The notes beneath the pieces were generated by a model that did no database searches, was not told the DNA's origin, and saw nothing but the letters and a program-made list of their open reading frames with translations. Below are positions 16,736 to 25,513 of a DNA stretch of 45,829 nt, in pieces. Source of the DNA: Rubrivivax sp. (lineage in GTDB: Bacteria; Pseudomonadota; Gammaproteobacteria; Burkholderiales; Burkholderiaceae_C); assembly GCA_021298085.1 (NCBI GenBank), contig JAJTDE010000015.1:1-45829 (forward strand), given 5' to 3'. Position numbers and translations under genes: made by a program. Every line of letters starts with the position of its first letter. Within the stretch, counting starts at the first letter, position 1.

Positions 16736-17716
16736 ATGCCGCAACGACGCAATGTCCTGACCCCCGAAGCCCTCGCGATGATGGACACCATCGCGCGCAC
16801 GGGCAGTTTTGCCGCCGCCGCCCGCGAACTCGGCAAGGTACCCTCGGCCTTGACCTACAGCGTGCGCCAGCTCGAAGAAGCGCTGGATGTCCTGCTGTTT
16901 CACCGCAGCTCACGCCAGGCCCAGCTCACCGCGGCCGGCAACGAACTGCTGCACGAAGGCCGGCGCTTGCTGCAGGAGATGGACGCGGTGGCCAATCGCG
17001 TGCAGCGCGTGGCCAGCGGCTGGGAGGCAATGCTGTCGGTCTCGGTCGACGACGCGCTGTCGTCCACCACGGTATTCGAGCTGGTCGAGGCCTTCTGCGG
17101 GCTGTGCACCGGTGAACAGGCTGAGCTGCGGCACGCCACACGCCTGAGGGTGCGCACCGAGGTGCTCAGCGGCACCTGGGAGGCGCTGGTCTCCGGCCAG
17201 GCCGACATCGCCATCGGCATTCCGGGCACACACGCCAACCCGGGCAACATCGAGCAGCTGCCACTGGGTGAACTGCCGTTTGTCTTTTGCGTGGCGCCAC
17301 ACCACCCGCTGGCCAAGCTGCCCCCACCCCTGACGCATGACCAGCTGGTCAAGCACCGCGCCGTGGCCGTGGCCGATACCGCACAGCGCCTGGCCCCGAT
17401 GACCTTCAACCTGTTGCCGGGCCAGGACGTGCTCACGGTGTCGACGATGCGGCACAAGCTGGACGCCCTGCTGCGCGGCCTGGGCAGCGGCTGGGTGCCC
17501 GAGCCCCACGCCCGCCCGCACCTGGCCGCCGGGCACCTGGTGGCGCTGGAGATGGCCAACGGCGGCTTCAGCGCACCCATGTTCTACGCCTGGCGCGCCG
17601 ACCGTGGCCCGCTGGGCCAAGGCAAGGCGCTGCAATGGTGGCTGGACCAGCTCGCCAGCCCCGCCACGCGCCAGGCCCTGCTGGACCGACACGCCGGCGC
17701 GACGCCCGGGCGCTGA
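16736..17716 (+). CDS. LysR-family transcriptional regulator
   Basis: The product is 326 residues. An N-terminal winged helix-turn-helix (about 8-66, with [20 protein letters not shown] as recognition region) is followed by a periplasmic-binding-like effector domain. It is divergent from pirin, with a palindrome between them, so it probably activates pirin in response to an unknown ligand and represses itself. ATG 16736 gives the usual short lead into the helix-turn-helix; the frame is open upstream to 16583 but that would cover the operator. The gene ends 5 bases before gluQ. Confidence 0.9.
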   Translation: MPQRRNVLTPEALAMMDTIARTGSFAAAARELGKVPSALTYSVRQLEEALDVLLFHRSSRQAQLTAAGNELLHEGRRLLQEMDAVANRVQRVASGWEAMLSVSVDDALSSTTVFELVEAFCGLCTGEQAELRHATRLRVRTEVLSGTWEALVSGQADIAIGIPGTHANPGNIEQLPLGELPFVFCVAPHHPLAKLPPPLTHDQLVKHRAVAVADTAQRLAPMTFNLLPGQDVLTVSTMRHKLDALLRGLGSGWVPEPHARPHLAAGHLVALEMANGGFSAPMFYAWRADRGPLGQGKALQWWLDQLASPATRQALLDRHAGATPGR

Positions 17717-17721
17717 CACCC

Positions 17722-18681
17722 ATGGCGGCGGCCTACGTCGGGCGTTTTGCACCCTCACCCACCGGCTTGCTGCATGCGGGGTCGGTGGTGGCCGCGCTGG
17801 CCAGCTGGCTGGATGCCCGTGCCGCTGGTGGCCAATGGCTGGTGCGCATCGAGGACATCGACACGCTGCGCTGTGTGCCGGGTGCCGCGCAGGGCATCCT
17901 CACGCAGCTGGGCCAGCTGGGCCTGTGGCCCGACAAGACGCCCTGGTGGCAATCGCAGCGCAGCGCGCACTACGAGGCGGCATTGGCGAAGCTGGTCGAG
18001 CAGGGCCAGGCCTACCCCTGCGGCTGCACCCGGCAGGGCATCGCCAAGGCCCTGGCAGCACGGGGCGAGCCCACGCAGCGCTCCACCGAACGGGTGTACC
18101 CCGGCACCTGCCGGCAGGGCCTGCAAGGCAAGCCAGCCCGGGCCTGGCGGCTGCGCAGCGATGGGGACGCATCACCGGGCCAGACGGGGCAGGCCATCCA
18201 CTGGAGCGACCGGCGGCTGGGCGCCCAGCAGCAGGACGTCGCCCGGGCGGTGGGTGACTTTGTGCTGAAGCGCGCCGACGGCTTGTGGGCGTATCAGCTG
18301 GCTGTGGTGGTGGACGACGCGGCACAGGGCGTGACCCACGTGGTGCGCGGCGAAGATCTGGCCGACAACACGGCCCGGCAGGTGCTGCTGCAGCGCGGCC
18401 TGGCGCTGCCCACACCTGCCTACCTGCACACCCCGCTGGTGCTCGCTGCCGACGGCCAGAAGCTCTCGAAGCAGACCGGCGCCACCCCGGTGTGCACCGA
18501 CACTCCGCAGGCAGCCCTTGAGGCGCTGAAGGGTGCGGCCCGCGTGCTCGGGCTCGAGGTCGACCGTGACACCTCCTCCACGATGGCCGGTGCCCAGACA
18601 CCGGCCGACTGGCTGCCCGGCGCGGTCGGCCAATGGCGCACGCGATGGCCGACAATGCCGGGCATCGTCAACACACCGTAA
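17722..18681 (+). CDS. gluQ: Glutamyl-Q tRNA(Asp) synthetase
   Basis: The product is 319 residues. It is a GluRS paralogue without an anticodon-binding domain that adds glutamate to queuosine-34 of tRNA(Asp). It has [13 protein letters not shown] (the HIGH-type motif), a zinc site made by CGC in YPCGCTRQG plus the cysteine of YPGTCRQG, and the KLSKQT version of KMSKS. Length and lack of a C-terminal domain separate it from GltX. It follows the LysR gene by 5 bases but has no evident functional link to it. Confidence 0.92.
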   Translation: MAAAYVGRFAPSPTGLLHAGSVVAALASWLDARAAGGQWLVRIEDIDTLRCVPGAAQGILTQLGQLGLWPDKTPWWQSQRSAHYEAALAKLVEQGQAYPCGCTRQGIAKALAARGEPTQRSTERVYPGTCRQGLQGKPARAWRLRSDGDASPGQTGQAIHWSDRRLGAQQQDVARAVGDFVLKRADGLWAYQLAVVVDDAAQGVTHVVRGEDLADNTARQVLLQRGLALPTPAYLHTPLVLAADGQKLSKQTGATPVCTDTPQAALEALKGAARVLGLEVDRDTSSTMAGAQTPADWLPGAVGQWRTRWPTMPGIVNTP

Positions 18682-18695
18682 CGCCGGACAGCACC

Positions 18696-19049
18696 ATGAG
18701 CATGACCACCAACCCCAGCGGCCTGCAATACGAAGACACCGTTGTCGGCACCGGCAAGACGGCCGTGGCTGGCCAGCGCGTCCAGGTCCACTACACCGGC
18801 TGGCTGTGGCAGGACGGGGTCCAGGGCAACAAGTTTGATTCCAGCAAGGACCGCGGCATGCCCTTTGCCTTCCGCCTGGGCGGCGGCGAAGTCATCGGCG
18901 GCTGGGACGAAGGTGTGCAAGGCATGCAGGAAGGTGGCACTCGTGTGCTGATCATCCCGCCGCAGCTGGGCTATGGTGCGCGTGGTGCCGGGCGGGTGAT
19001 TCCGCCCAACGCCACGCTGAAGTTCGAAGTCGAACTGCTGCGCGCCTGA
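18696..19049 (+). CDS. FKBP-type peptidyl-prolyl isomerase
   Basis: The product is 117 residues, a single soluble FKBP domain that catalyses proline isomerisation in the cytoplasm. Active-site residues are in [29 protein letters not shown] and YGARG...[14 protein letters not shown]. No signal peptide. It resembles the small stand-alone FKBPs common in Burkholderiales. Start ATG 18696; a second ATG (18702) is two codons on. Confidence 0.92.
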   Translation: MSMTTNPSGLQYEDTVVGTGKTAVAGQRVQVHYTGWLWQDGVQGNKFDSSKDRGMPFAFRLGGGEVIGGWDEGVQGMQEGGTRVLIIPPQLGYGARGAGRVIPPNATLKFEVELLRA

Positions 19050-19066
19050 GGCTGGCGTCTCAGGCG
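19043..19066. terminator. Convergent hairpin, FKBP/helicase junction
   Basis: CGCCTGAG (19043-19050) and CTCAGGCG (19059-19066) are perfect 8-base arms around an 8-base loop. The FKBP stop codon (19047-19049) lies in the left arm. The right arm carries a TCA that is in frame with, and just past, the helicase stop on the minus strand. There is no T-tract; it may serve as a two-way terminator or 3' end stabiliser. Confidence 0.5.
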
Positions 19067-19080
19067 GCCCGTATCAAGCC

Positions 19081-20538
19081 TCAGAAGGGGCTTGAACGGC
19101 GCTCGCGGCGCGGGCCGCGGGCGTCACCCGCCCGGGCCGGGCCGGCGCCGGGCTTGAACGGGGTCTTGTGGGCGGGCTTCGGGCCTGCCTTGTGGGCGTG
19201 GCCGGTATGCCCGCCACCATGGCCATGGGCCGGCTTGTCGGCCCAGCTGGGCGGCTGAGCCGCCTGCTTGGCACCCGCGCCACCCCAGGTCTTGCGCGGT
19301 GCGCCGTCGCCGCGCTCAGCACGGGCGGGGCGTTGGCCCGGCATAGGCTTGAACTTCTTCTCCACCGGCTCGACCCGCTTGGGTTCCAGGCCAGCGATCA
19401 CGACCACCGGAATGCGCTGCGTGGTGAAACGCTGGATGCGCTGGATCATGCCCGAATCGCGGCGCTCGGCCAGCGTCACGGCCACGCCCGAGCGGCCGGC
19501 ACGGCCGGTGCGGCCGATGCGGTGCACGTAATCTTCGGCCTTCATCGGCAAGCCGTAGTTGATGACATGGCTGATGGTGGGCACGTCGATGCCACGGGCA
19601 GCCACGTCGGTAGCCACCAGCACACGCAGCTGCTGCTGGCGCAGGCCCTGCAGCACGCGGTTGCGGCGGCCTTGCGGCATGCCGCCGTGCAGCGCGGCCA
19701 CGGCGTGGCCCATGTCGGCCAGACGGTCGGCCAGCCAGTCGGCGTCACGCTGGGTGCTGGTGAAGACCACCGCCTGTTCCATGTCGCGCTCGGTCAGCAG
19801 GTGGTCCAGCAGGGCCTGCTTGTGCTGCAGGTCGTCGGCCCAGTGCAGGCGCTGTTCGATGTCGGCATGGGCCTGAGTGTGTGAAGCCACATCGACACGC
19901 TGCGGGTTGCTCAGCAGGTCTTGCGCAAGGCGGCCGACATGGCCACCAAAGGTGGCGCTGTACATCACCGTCTGGCGGCTGTCGGGCAGGGCCTGCGCGA
20001 TGTAGTTGATGTCGTCGATGAAGCCCATGTCGAGCATGCGGTCGGCTTCGTCGAGCACCAGCATCTCGACGCTGTCGAGCACCGCCTTGCCGGACTGCAT
20101 GTGGTCCATCAGGCGGCCCGGCGTGGCAATCAGGATGTCCAGCGGCCCAGCCAGCTGGCGCAGCTGCAGGCCATACGGCACACCGCCCACCACCGTGGCC
20201 ACCCGCAGGCCACGCACGTGGCGGCCATAACCCATGGCCGCCTTGCTGACCTGGATGGCCAGTTCACGCGTGGGCACCAGCACCAGCACCCGCGGGCCGC
20301 TCGGCGCGCCCTTGGGGCGACGCTTTTCAGGGTCATTCCGTGCGGCCAGCACGCGGGTCAAGGCGGGCAGCACAAAGCTGGCCGTCTTGCCACTGCCGGT
20401 GCTGGACGACACCATCAGGTCGCGGCCTTCCAGGGCCGGCGGGATGGCCCGCTGCTGGACTTCGGTGGCTTCTGCATAGCCGGCATCGCGCACGGCGGAA
20501 ATCAGGTTCTCGTGCAGGTTCAGTGCGTCAAAACTCAT
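19081..20538 (-). CDS. DEAD-box RNA helicase, RhlE type
   Basis: The product is 485 residues. Helicase motifs are in order: Q-motif (ATEVQQRAIP), I (SSTGSGKT), Ia (PTRELA), II (VLDEADRMLD), III (SAT), V (VATDVAARGID) and VI (HRIGRTGRAGRSG). About 110 residues of low-complexity basic tail follow, rich in Lys, Pro, Gly and His (HGHGGGHTGHAHK), which likely binds RNA non-specifically. ATG 20538 is preferred over the TTG two codons upstream. The gene is preceded by a 549-base gap and probably a long leader, as in cold-induced helicases. Confidence 0.92.
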   Translation of the reverse strand: MSFDALNLHENLISAVRDAGYAEATEVQQRAIPPALEGRDLMVSSSTGSGKTASFVLPALTRVLAARNDPEKRRPKGAPSGPRVLVLVPTRELAIQVSKAAMGYGRHVRGLRVATVVGGVPYGLQLRQLAGPLDILIATPGRLMDHMQSGKAVLDSVEMLVLDEADRMLDMGFIDDINYIAQALPDSRQTVMYSATFGGHVGRLAQDLLSNPQRVDVASHTQAHADIEQRLHWADDLQHKQALLDHLLTERDMEQAVVFTSTQRDADWLADRLADMGHAVAALHGGMPQGRRNRVLQGLRQQQLRVLVATDVAARGIDVPTISHVINYGLPMKAEDYVHRIGRTGRAGRSGVAVTLAERRDSGMIQRIQRFTTQRIPVVVIAGLEPKRVEPVEKKFKPMPGQRPARAERGDGAPRKTWGGAGAKQAAQPPSWADKPAHGHGGGHTGHAHKAGPKPAHKTPFKPGAGPARAGDARGPRRERRSSPF

Positions 20539-21026
20539 CGTCAACTTTCAAGGTCATGCGGCTGCCAAGGGCCAGGCCCAGCCACGCAGGGCGGGGCTGA
20601 AGACCCAAGGTCAGCCAGAGGCCATCGGGTGCATCAAGGCACCGACCAGGCTTCGCAGTCAAGTCACCGGGAGATCGCGTCAGGCGCGGGGCGTGAACGT
20701 CGCGGAGGGCTCAGCAGGCAAACCCCATGGCACGGCACGGCACAGCATCGGAAACAGTCAAGGCGACGGCATCGCCGCCGACCGCACCGGAAAGAAGCCA
20801 CAGAGGGCTGCACGGGCCGCAGCGCACGACTCGCCAGGGAATGGCGCGCTGGGAAAGGTCAGAGGGGATGAACGGATCGAGCGGGACTTCAACACCACAA
20901 CGTGGTCAAGAAACCGCAGCGACAAGTCGTAGTGTAGTCGGATTCGGGGTTTCCCGCATCAGCCATCACCCAATGACGGTGTCCTCCCTGGTGCACTTGC
21001 CGCCAATTCACCCGCTTTTCACCGCC
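20539..21026 (-). promoter_or_regulatory. Long non-coding gap upstream of the helicase
   Basis: About 490 bases without a credible gene; open frames here are short and look like no known protein. On the minus strand TACACT (20936 to 20931) is a possible -10 element, which would give the helicase a leader near 385 nucleotides. A small palindrome ACCAC-AAC-GTGGT sits at 20894-20906. I see no strong -35 element and no recognised riboswitch. Both promoter and leader are suggestions. Confidence 0.35.
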
Positions 21027-21050
21027 TTATCGGCCAGGGCTCGCCGATAA
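21027..21050 (+). promoter_or_regulatory. Inverted repeat with sigma-28-like -10 box
   Basis: TTATCGGC (21027-21034) and GCCGATAA (21043-21050) are perfect 8-base arms with an 8-base spacer, 37 bases before the chemotaxis-like gene. GCCGATAA equals the -10 consensus of the flagellar sigma factor FliA, which fits the gene. The -35 position (about 21024-21031) does not match TAAA, so an operator is the alternative reading. Confidence 0.45.
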
Positions 21051-21087
21051 CCTTTGGCATGTGCTGACCTTTTCCTGACAGCCCCCC

Positions 21088-22215
21088 ATGGCCCACCCAC
21101 ACCACATCATCGAAGCTTCCCACCGCATCGGGCAGATCGCGGCGCAGAAGATAGCGCAGATCCAGCGGATCAACCGCGCGACCTCCTACCTGGCGCTGAA
21201 TGCGCTGATCGAAGCCTCCAGAGCGGGCGCCGCCGGCGATGGCTTTGGCGTGGTCGCCAGGGAGGTCAAGCAGGTATCCGGACAGATCAACCAGCTCTCG
21301 CGCGAGCTCTCTGCCGATCTGTCTGCGCAGATCAAGCACTTGATGTCGCTCGGCGACCTGGTGCTGGCCCGGCTGCAGGAGCAGCAAGGCCGCCGCCTGG
21401 CGGATCTGTCGCTCAACATGATCGACATCATCGACCGCAACCTCTACGAACGTTCGTGTGACGTCCGCTGGTGGGCCACCGATGGCGCAGTGGTGGATGC
21501 GCTGCAGGACACCTCGCCACAGACATCACGGCATGCGTCCAACAGGCTGGGTGTCATCCTGGACAGCTACACCGTCTACCTGGACTTGTGGGTCATCGAT
21601 GCGCAGGGGCGCGTGGTCTCCACCGGCAGGCCTGACCGCTACCACCGGGCGCCGGGCGCCAACGTCCGCGGGCAGCCCTGGTTCGACCGTGCCATGCACA
21701 CCCGGGACGGCCAGTCCTTTGTGGCCACCGACATCGAGACCAACCCATGGCTGGACGAATCCCAGGTGGCCACCTACAGCACCGCCATCCGCCGCGACGG
21801 TGCGGTCAATGGCGAAGTGCTGGGCGTGCTGGCCATCTTCTTCGACTGGCAGACACAGTCCAAGGCCGTCATCGACGCCGTGAAATTCGACGAGGACGAA
21901 AAGCCTCGAGCGCGCGCTCTGCTGCTGGACGCCCGCCACCGGGTCATCGCCTCCAGCGATGGCGAAGGCATCCTGGAGGAAACGCTCGAACTGAAGCGGC
22001 GCGGCAAAACGTTGGGGTCCATCACCCAGGAAGACGGCACCCTGATCGGCTTTGCCCGGACCCCCGGCTACGAAACCTACAAGGGGCTGGGCTGGTACGG
22101 TGTGATCGTGCTCAAGCCTGGTGCGTCCCCGGGCAGTGACTCGATGGACGCAAGTGAGTCAGAGAAGAACACCGAGGACCCTATGATGATGCTGGACGCG
22201 CCCCAGCAGCCCTGA
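21088..22215 (+). CDS. Soluble MCP-like protein with a C-terminal Cache-like sensor
   Basis: The product is 375 residues. The first 100 residues resemble part of the methyl-accepting chemotaxis protein hairpin, including the tip-like LALNALIEASRAGAAGDGFG and VVAREVKQVSGQI; they would form a coiled coil. From about 115 to 350 the sequence resembles a PDC/Cache sensor (YLDLWVIDAQGRVVSTG, then RGQPWFDRAM, then YSTAIRRDG). No signal peptide or membrane segment is visible, so both parts are cytoplasmic, and the domain order is reversed compared with classic receptors. The methylation helices appear incomplete. The role is likely in chemotaxis or related signalling, but is unproven. Confidence 0.72.
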   Translation: MAHPHHIIEASHRIGQIAAQKIAQIQRINRATSYLALNALIEASRAGAAGDGFGVVAREVKQVSGQINQLSRELSADLSAQIKHLMSLGDLVLARLQEQQGRRLADLSLNMIDIIDRNLYERSCDVRWWATDGAVVDALQDTSPQTSRHASNRLGVILDSYTVYLDLWVIDAQGRVVSTGRPDRYHRAPGANVRGQPWFDRAMHTRDGQSFVATDIETNPWLDESQVATYSTAIRRDGAVNGEVLGVLAIFFDWQTQSKAVIDAVKFDEDEKPRARALLLDARHRVIASSDGEGILEETLELKRRGKTLGSITQEDGTLIGFARTPGYETYKGLGWYGVIVLKPGASPGSDSMDASESEKNTEDPMMMLDAPQQP

Positions 22216-22234
22216 GCCAAGCGTGACGGTCAGG
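22211..22234. terminator. Hairpin containing both stop codons of a convergent pair
   Basis: CCTGA (22211-22215) pairs with TCAGG (22230-22234), and CC/GG just inside can extend the stem past a bulged G. The arms hold the stop codons of the MCP-like gene and of the small minus-strand gene. No T-tract. Similar stems occur at two other convergent junctions in the window. Confidence 0.4.
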
Positions 22235-22520
22235 CCGATCGGCGCCATGCGGCCGCGTCTTCCGCCAGCTGGCTGATGCGGCGGTCGGCGCCGATGAACG
22301 GCAGGGACTGTTCGCGGCGCTCGACATCTGCGTCGGCGGACTGCTCATCAGCGCTCGCACAAGCCACTGCGGGAGCTGCGAGCTTGGCAGCCTCCACGGC
22401 AGCTTCTCGGGCTTCGATGGCCGGGTTCGGGTCAGGCTGCGTGTTGCGCAAGTAGCGCACGCCAGCAAACATCAGGCCAAGCATCACAGCGTTGGATGCC
22501 AATTCAGCGGGACTGGGCAT
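22230..22520 (-). CDS. Small hypothetical protein, one membrane segment
   Basis: The product is 96 residues. A hydrophobic stretch near the N-terminus (about 9-22, ASNAVMLGLMFAGVRYL) could be a membrane anchor; the rest is alanine- and glutamate-rich and likely helical. AAGGA lies 9 bases before ATG 22520, supporting expression. I recognise no family. It could be mistaken for a chance frame, but the ribosome-binding site and the clean fit between neighbours favour a gene. Confidence 0.5.
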   Translation of the reverse strand: MPSPAELASNAVMLGLMFAGVRYLRNTQPDPNPAIEAREAAVEAAKLAAPAVACASADEQSADADVERREQSLPFIGADRRISQLAEDAAAWRRSA

Positions 22521-22628
22521 GAGAGTGGTTCCTTGCAAATTGGCCGCTGACAGTCAGCAGCTCCCGATCCGGTATCGGCTTGCAAGGCCCAGGTTGAAGC
22601 CAGGCTCAGAAACGCGGCGTGATGGCCA

Positions 22629-23192
22629 TCACGGGCAGTTCATCAGCTGCTGCCGGTAGTGCAGCAATTCGTCGATGGACTCGTGTACATCGGCCAAAGC
22701 GGTATGGGCCTGGTTCTTCTTCAGCCCCTCCAGCGCGGCCGGCTTCCAGCGGCGCGCAAGCTCCTTGAGCGTGCTGACGTCCAGGTTGCGGTAGTGGAAG
22801 AAAGCCTCCAGCTCGGGCATGGTGCGCGCGAGAAAGCGGCGGTCCTGGCAGATGCTGTTGCCGCACATGGGGCTCTTGCCCTTGGGAACATACCGCTCCA
22901 GGAACGCGATCACCAGGCGCTGCGCCTCGGCTTCGTCGACGGTGCTGGCCTTGACGCGGTCGATCAGGCCGCTGCGGCCATGGGTCCCCTGGTTCCACGC
23001 GTCCATGCCATTCAGCACGGTATCGGTCTGATGGATCGCCAGCACCGGACCCTCCATGCGTTGGGTCACCTGGGCATCGGTCACCACCACCGCAATCTCG
23101 ATGATGCGGTCACTGTCTGGCAGCAGGCCGGTCATTTCCAGATCGATCCAGATCAGGTTGTCAGCACTGCGTGCCAGCTCGGGTGAAGACAT
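22629..23192 (-). CDS. orn: Oligoribonuclease
   Basis: The product is 187 residues. It is the DEDDh exonuclease that degrades 2-5 nt RNA and also pGpG. Visible are WIDLEMTGL with the first D and E, the family-typical [27 protein letters not shown] and [14 protein letters not shown] with the catalytic H and last D. ATG 23192 gives the standard N-terminus; a longer frame to 23264 has no family similarity. Confidence 0.95.
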   Translation of the reverse strand: MSSPELARSADNLIWIDLEMTGLLPDSDRIIEIAVVVTDAQVTQRMEGPVLAIHQTDTVLNGMDAWNQGTHGRSGLIDRVKASTVDEAEAQRLVIAFLERYVPKGKSPMCGNSICQDRRFLARTMPELEAFFHYRNLDVSTLKELARRWKPAALEGLKKNQAHTALADVHESIDELLHYRQQLMNCP

Positions 23193-23316
23193 CAGGTACC
23201 GCCTTGTGGAAACCGCCCTCTGTGAGCGGCGTGGTTCAGCCACCCACGGCTGACGCTCCGCCACGCCCGCAGGCCTTGGACGTGGATTGTGCCCGCCGGC
23301 CTACACTTCGTACCCC

Positions 23317-24594
23317 ATGAGTGCCCTCACCCTCTCCCTGATCTTCGGCGTGGCCGTTCTGTTGTGGCTGGGCGTCCAGCTGTGGTTGGTGACACGGCAG
23401 ATGCGGCACGTGGCCACCCACCGCGGGCGTGTGCCGCCCGCCTTCGCCGGCAACGTGTCGCTGAGTGCCCACCAGAAGGCCGCGGATTACACCCTGGCCA
23501 AGGGGCGCTTCGGCATGGTTCAGATGGCCGTCTCGGCCGCCTTCCTGATGGGCTGGACCTTGCTGGGTGGCCTGGATACCTTGAACGCATGGGTGCTCGA
23601 GTGGGCGCAACCCCGTTGGGGTTCCATGGCCTACCAGATGGCACTGGTGGGGGCGTTCCTGCTGATCAGCAGCCTGCTTGACCTACCCTTTGATGCCTGG
23701 CGGACCTTCCGCATCGAGCAGCATCACGGCTTCAACCGCATGACACCCGCGCTGTGGTTGGCCGACATGCTCAAGGGTCTGGCGGTCGGGGTGGTCATTG
23801 GTGCACCCTTGCTGGCCCTCATTCTCTGGCTCATGGGGGCCGCCGGCAGCCTGTGGTGGCTGTGGGCGTGGGGCGTCTGGATGGGCTTCAACCTGCTGCT
23901 GCTGGTGATCTACCCGACGGTGATCGCCCCCTTGTTTAACCGCTTCCAGCCCCTGGACGATGAATCGCTGCGTGCCCGGGTCCAGACGCTGATGACCCGC
24001 TGTGGCTTTGCCGCCAAGGGCCTGTTCGTGATGGACGGCAGCCGCCGCTCGGCGCACGCCAATGCCTACTTCACTGGGCTGGGCGCGGCCAAGCGGGTGG
24101 TCTTCTACGACACCTTGCTGTCCCGTCTGACGCCGGGCGAGGTCGAAGCCGTGCTCGCGCATGAGCTGGGCCATTTCAAGCACCGCCATGTCCTCAAGCG
24201 CATCGTCTCGATCTTCCTGATGAGCCTCGGCGGCCTCGCGCTGCTGGGCTGGCTCAGCGGGCAAAGCGGCTTCTACACAGGCCTGGGTGTGCAGCCCAAC
24301 ATGGGTACACCCAACCACGCGCTGGCGCTGCTGCTGTTCCTGCTGGCCGTTCCGCCCTTCACGTTCTTCATCACGCCGCTGATGGCACAGGTGTCGCGCC
24401 GGCATGAGTTCGAGGCCGACGCCTATGCCTGCCAACAGGCCTCCGGCGCTGACCTCGCCCAGGCCCTGCTGAAGCTGCACGAGGACAACGCCGCCACGCT
24501 CACACCGGACCCTCTGTTTGTCCGGTTCTACTATTCCCACCCGCCGGCCACGGAGCGCCTGGCTGCGTTGCCCCTTCCGTCGGCGGCCACATGA
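23317..24594 (+). CDS. M48 family membrane metallopeptidase (Ste24-like)
   Basis: The product is 425 residues. Several membrane helices surround a zinc site HELGHFKH, with the third ligand in SRRHEFEADAYA. The layout and length match Ste24/CAAX-type M48 proteases of Gram-negative bacteria, which act in membrane protein quality control or processing. A TACACT -10 element at 23302-23307 lies only 10 bases before ATG 23317, so the transcript may be almost leaderless; there is no ribosome-binding site. Confidence 0.9.
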   Translation: MSALTLSLIFGVAVLLWLGVQLWLVTRQMRHVATHRGRVPPAFAGNVSLSAHQKAADYTLAKGRFGMVQMAVSAAFLMGWTLLGGLDTLNAWVLEWAQPRWGSMAYQMALVGAFLLISSLLDLPFDAWRTFRIEQHHGFNRMTPALWLADMLKGLAVGVVIGAPLLALILWLMGAAGSLWWLWAWGVWMGFNLLLLVIYPTVIAPLFNRFQPLDDESLRARVQTLMTRCGFAAKGLFVMDGSRRSAHANAYFTGLGAAKRVVFYDTLLSRLTPGEVEAVLAHELGHFKHRHVLKRIVSIFLMSLGGLALLGWLSGQSGFYTGLGVQPNMGTPNHALALLLFLLAVPPFTFFITPLMAQVSRRHEFEADAYACQQASGADLAQALLKLHEDNAATLTPDPLFVRFYYSHPPATERLAALPLPSAAT

Positions 24595-24604
24595 GACACC
24601 AGGC

Positions 24605-25513
24605 GTGAGCCGGGGCGCCGGTTTGCCCACGGGCCGCGTGGTGGCCGCGCACGGCCGCCACATGGTGGTGTTGACCACCGAAGGGCAGCGCATGCGCTGT
24701 CACGCCCGGGGCAAGAAGACCGAGGCCGTGGTCGGCGACATCGTGCGCTGGGCCCCCAGTGGCGACGAAGGGGTCATCGAGGCGATCGAACCCCGGCGCA
24801 ACCTGCTCTTCCGGCAGGACGAGTTCCGCACCAAGTCCTTCGCGGCCAACCTGGACGCCATCTTGGTGCTGGTCGCCGTTGAACCACCCTTCAGTGAAGT
24901 GCAGCTCACGCGTGCACTCATCGCGGCGGAGAGCGCCGGTGTCCCGGCCTGGATCGGGTTGAACAAGATCGACCTTCCCGGTGCTGCAGCCACCCGCGAA
25001 CGGCTGGCGCCCTACCGAGCCATGGGGGTTCCGGTGCGGGAGTTTGCGCTGAAGGCGCGGCCCGACGACGCCCTGGCCGAGCTGGGCCCGGCACTGCTTG
25101 GCCGTACCACCTTGGTGATGGGGCCCAGCGGCATGGGCAAGAGCACGCTGATCAACCGCTTCGTGCCGCGCGCCGACGCCCAAGTAGGCGACATCTCGAC
25201 TGCGCTCAACACCGGGCGCCACACCACTACCACCACCACCTGGTACGCGCTGGGCGAGCAGGTGCAGGACGGTGCACTGATCGATTCACCGGGCTTCCAG
25301 GCATTCGGGCTGCACCACGTGGCCGCCACCGACCTGGCCAGCCTGATGCCGGATCTTCGCGCCCAGTTGGGCCACTGCCGCTTCTACAACTGCACCCACC
25401 GGCAGGAGCCGGGCTGTGGTGTGCGCGCTGCCATGGAGCGTGGCGACATCGACGCCAACCGCTGGCGCATCTATGTCGAACTCTTCGACGAGCTGAGCAC
25501 TCAGCGCTGGTGA
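24605..25513 (+). CDS. rsgA: Ribosome small-subunit GTPase RsgA
   Basis: The product is 302 residues. It assists late 30S maturation. It has an N-terminal OB fold (about 5-70) and a circularly permuted GTPase domain with order G4 (NKID), G1 (GPSGMGKST), G3 (DSPG), then a C-terminal zinc-type cluster (CRFYNCTHRQEPGC). GTG 24605 follows the peptidase stop by 10 bases. In many Burkholderiales M48 peptidase, rsgA and orn sit together, as here. Its 3' end overlaps the next, convergent gene by 13 bases. Confidence 0.95.
   Translation: MSRGAGLPTGRVVAAHGRHMVVLTTEGQRMRCHARGKKTEAVVGDIVRWAPSGDEGVIEAIEPRRNLLFRQDEFRTKSFAANLDAILVLVAVEPPFSEVQLTRALIAAESAGVPAWIGLNKIDLPGAAATRERLAPYRAMGVPVREFALKARPDDALAELGPALLGRTTLVMGPSGMGKSTLINRFVPRADAQVGDISTALNTGRHTTTTTTWYALGEQVQDGALIDSPGFQAFGLHHVAATDLASLMPDLRAQLGHCRFYNCTHRQEPGCGVRAAMERGDIDANRWRIYVELFDELSTQRW

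Noticed and set aside
20693..20932. Open frames upstream of the helicase as small genes
   Set aside because: No ribosome-binding site, no hydrophobic or conserved features, and composition like a shadow frame.
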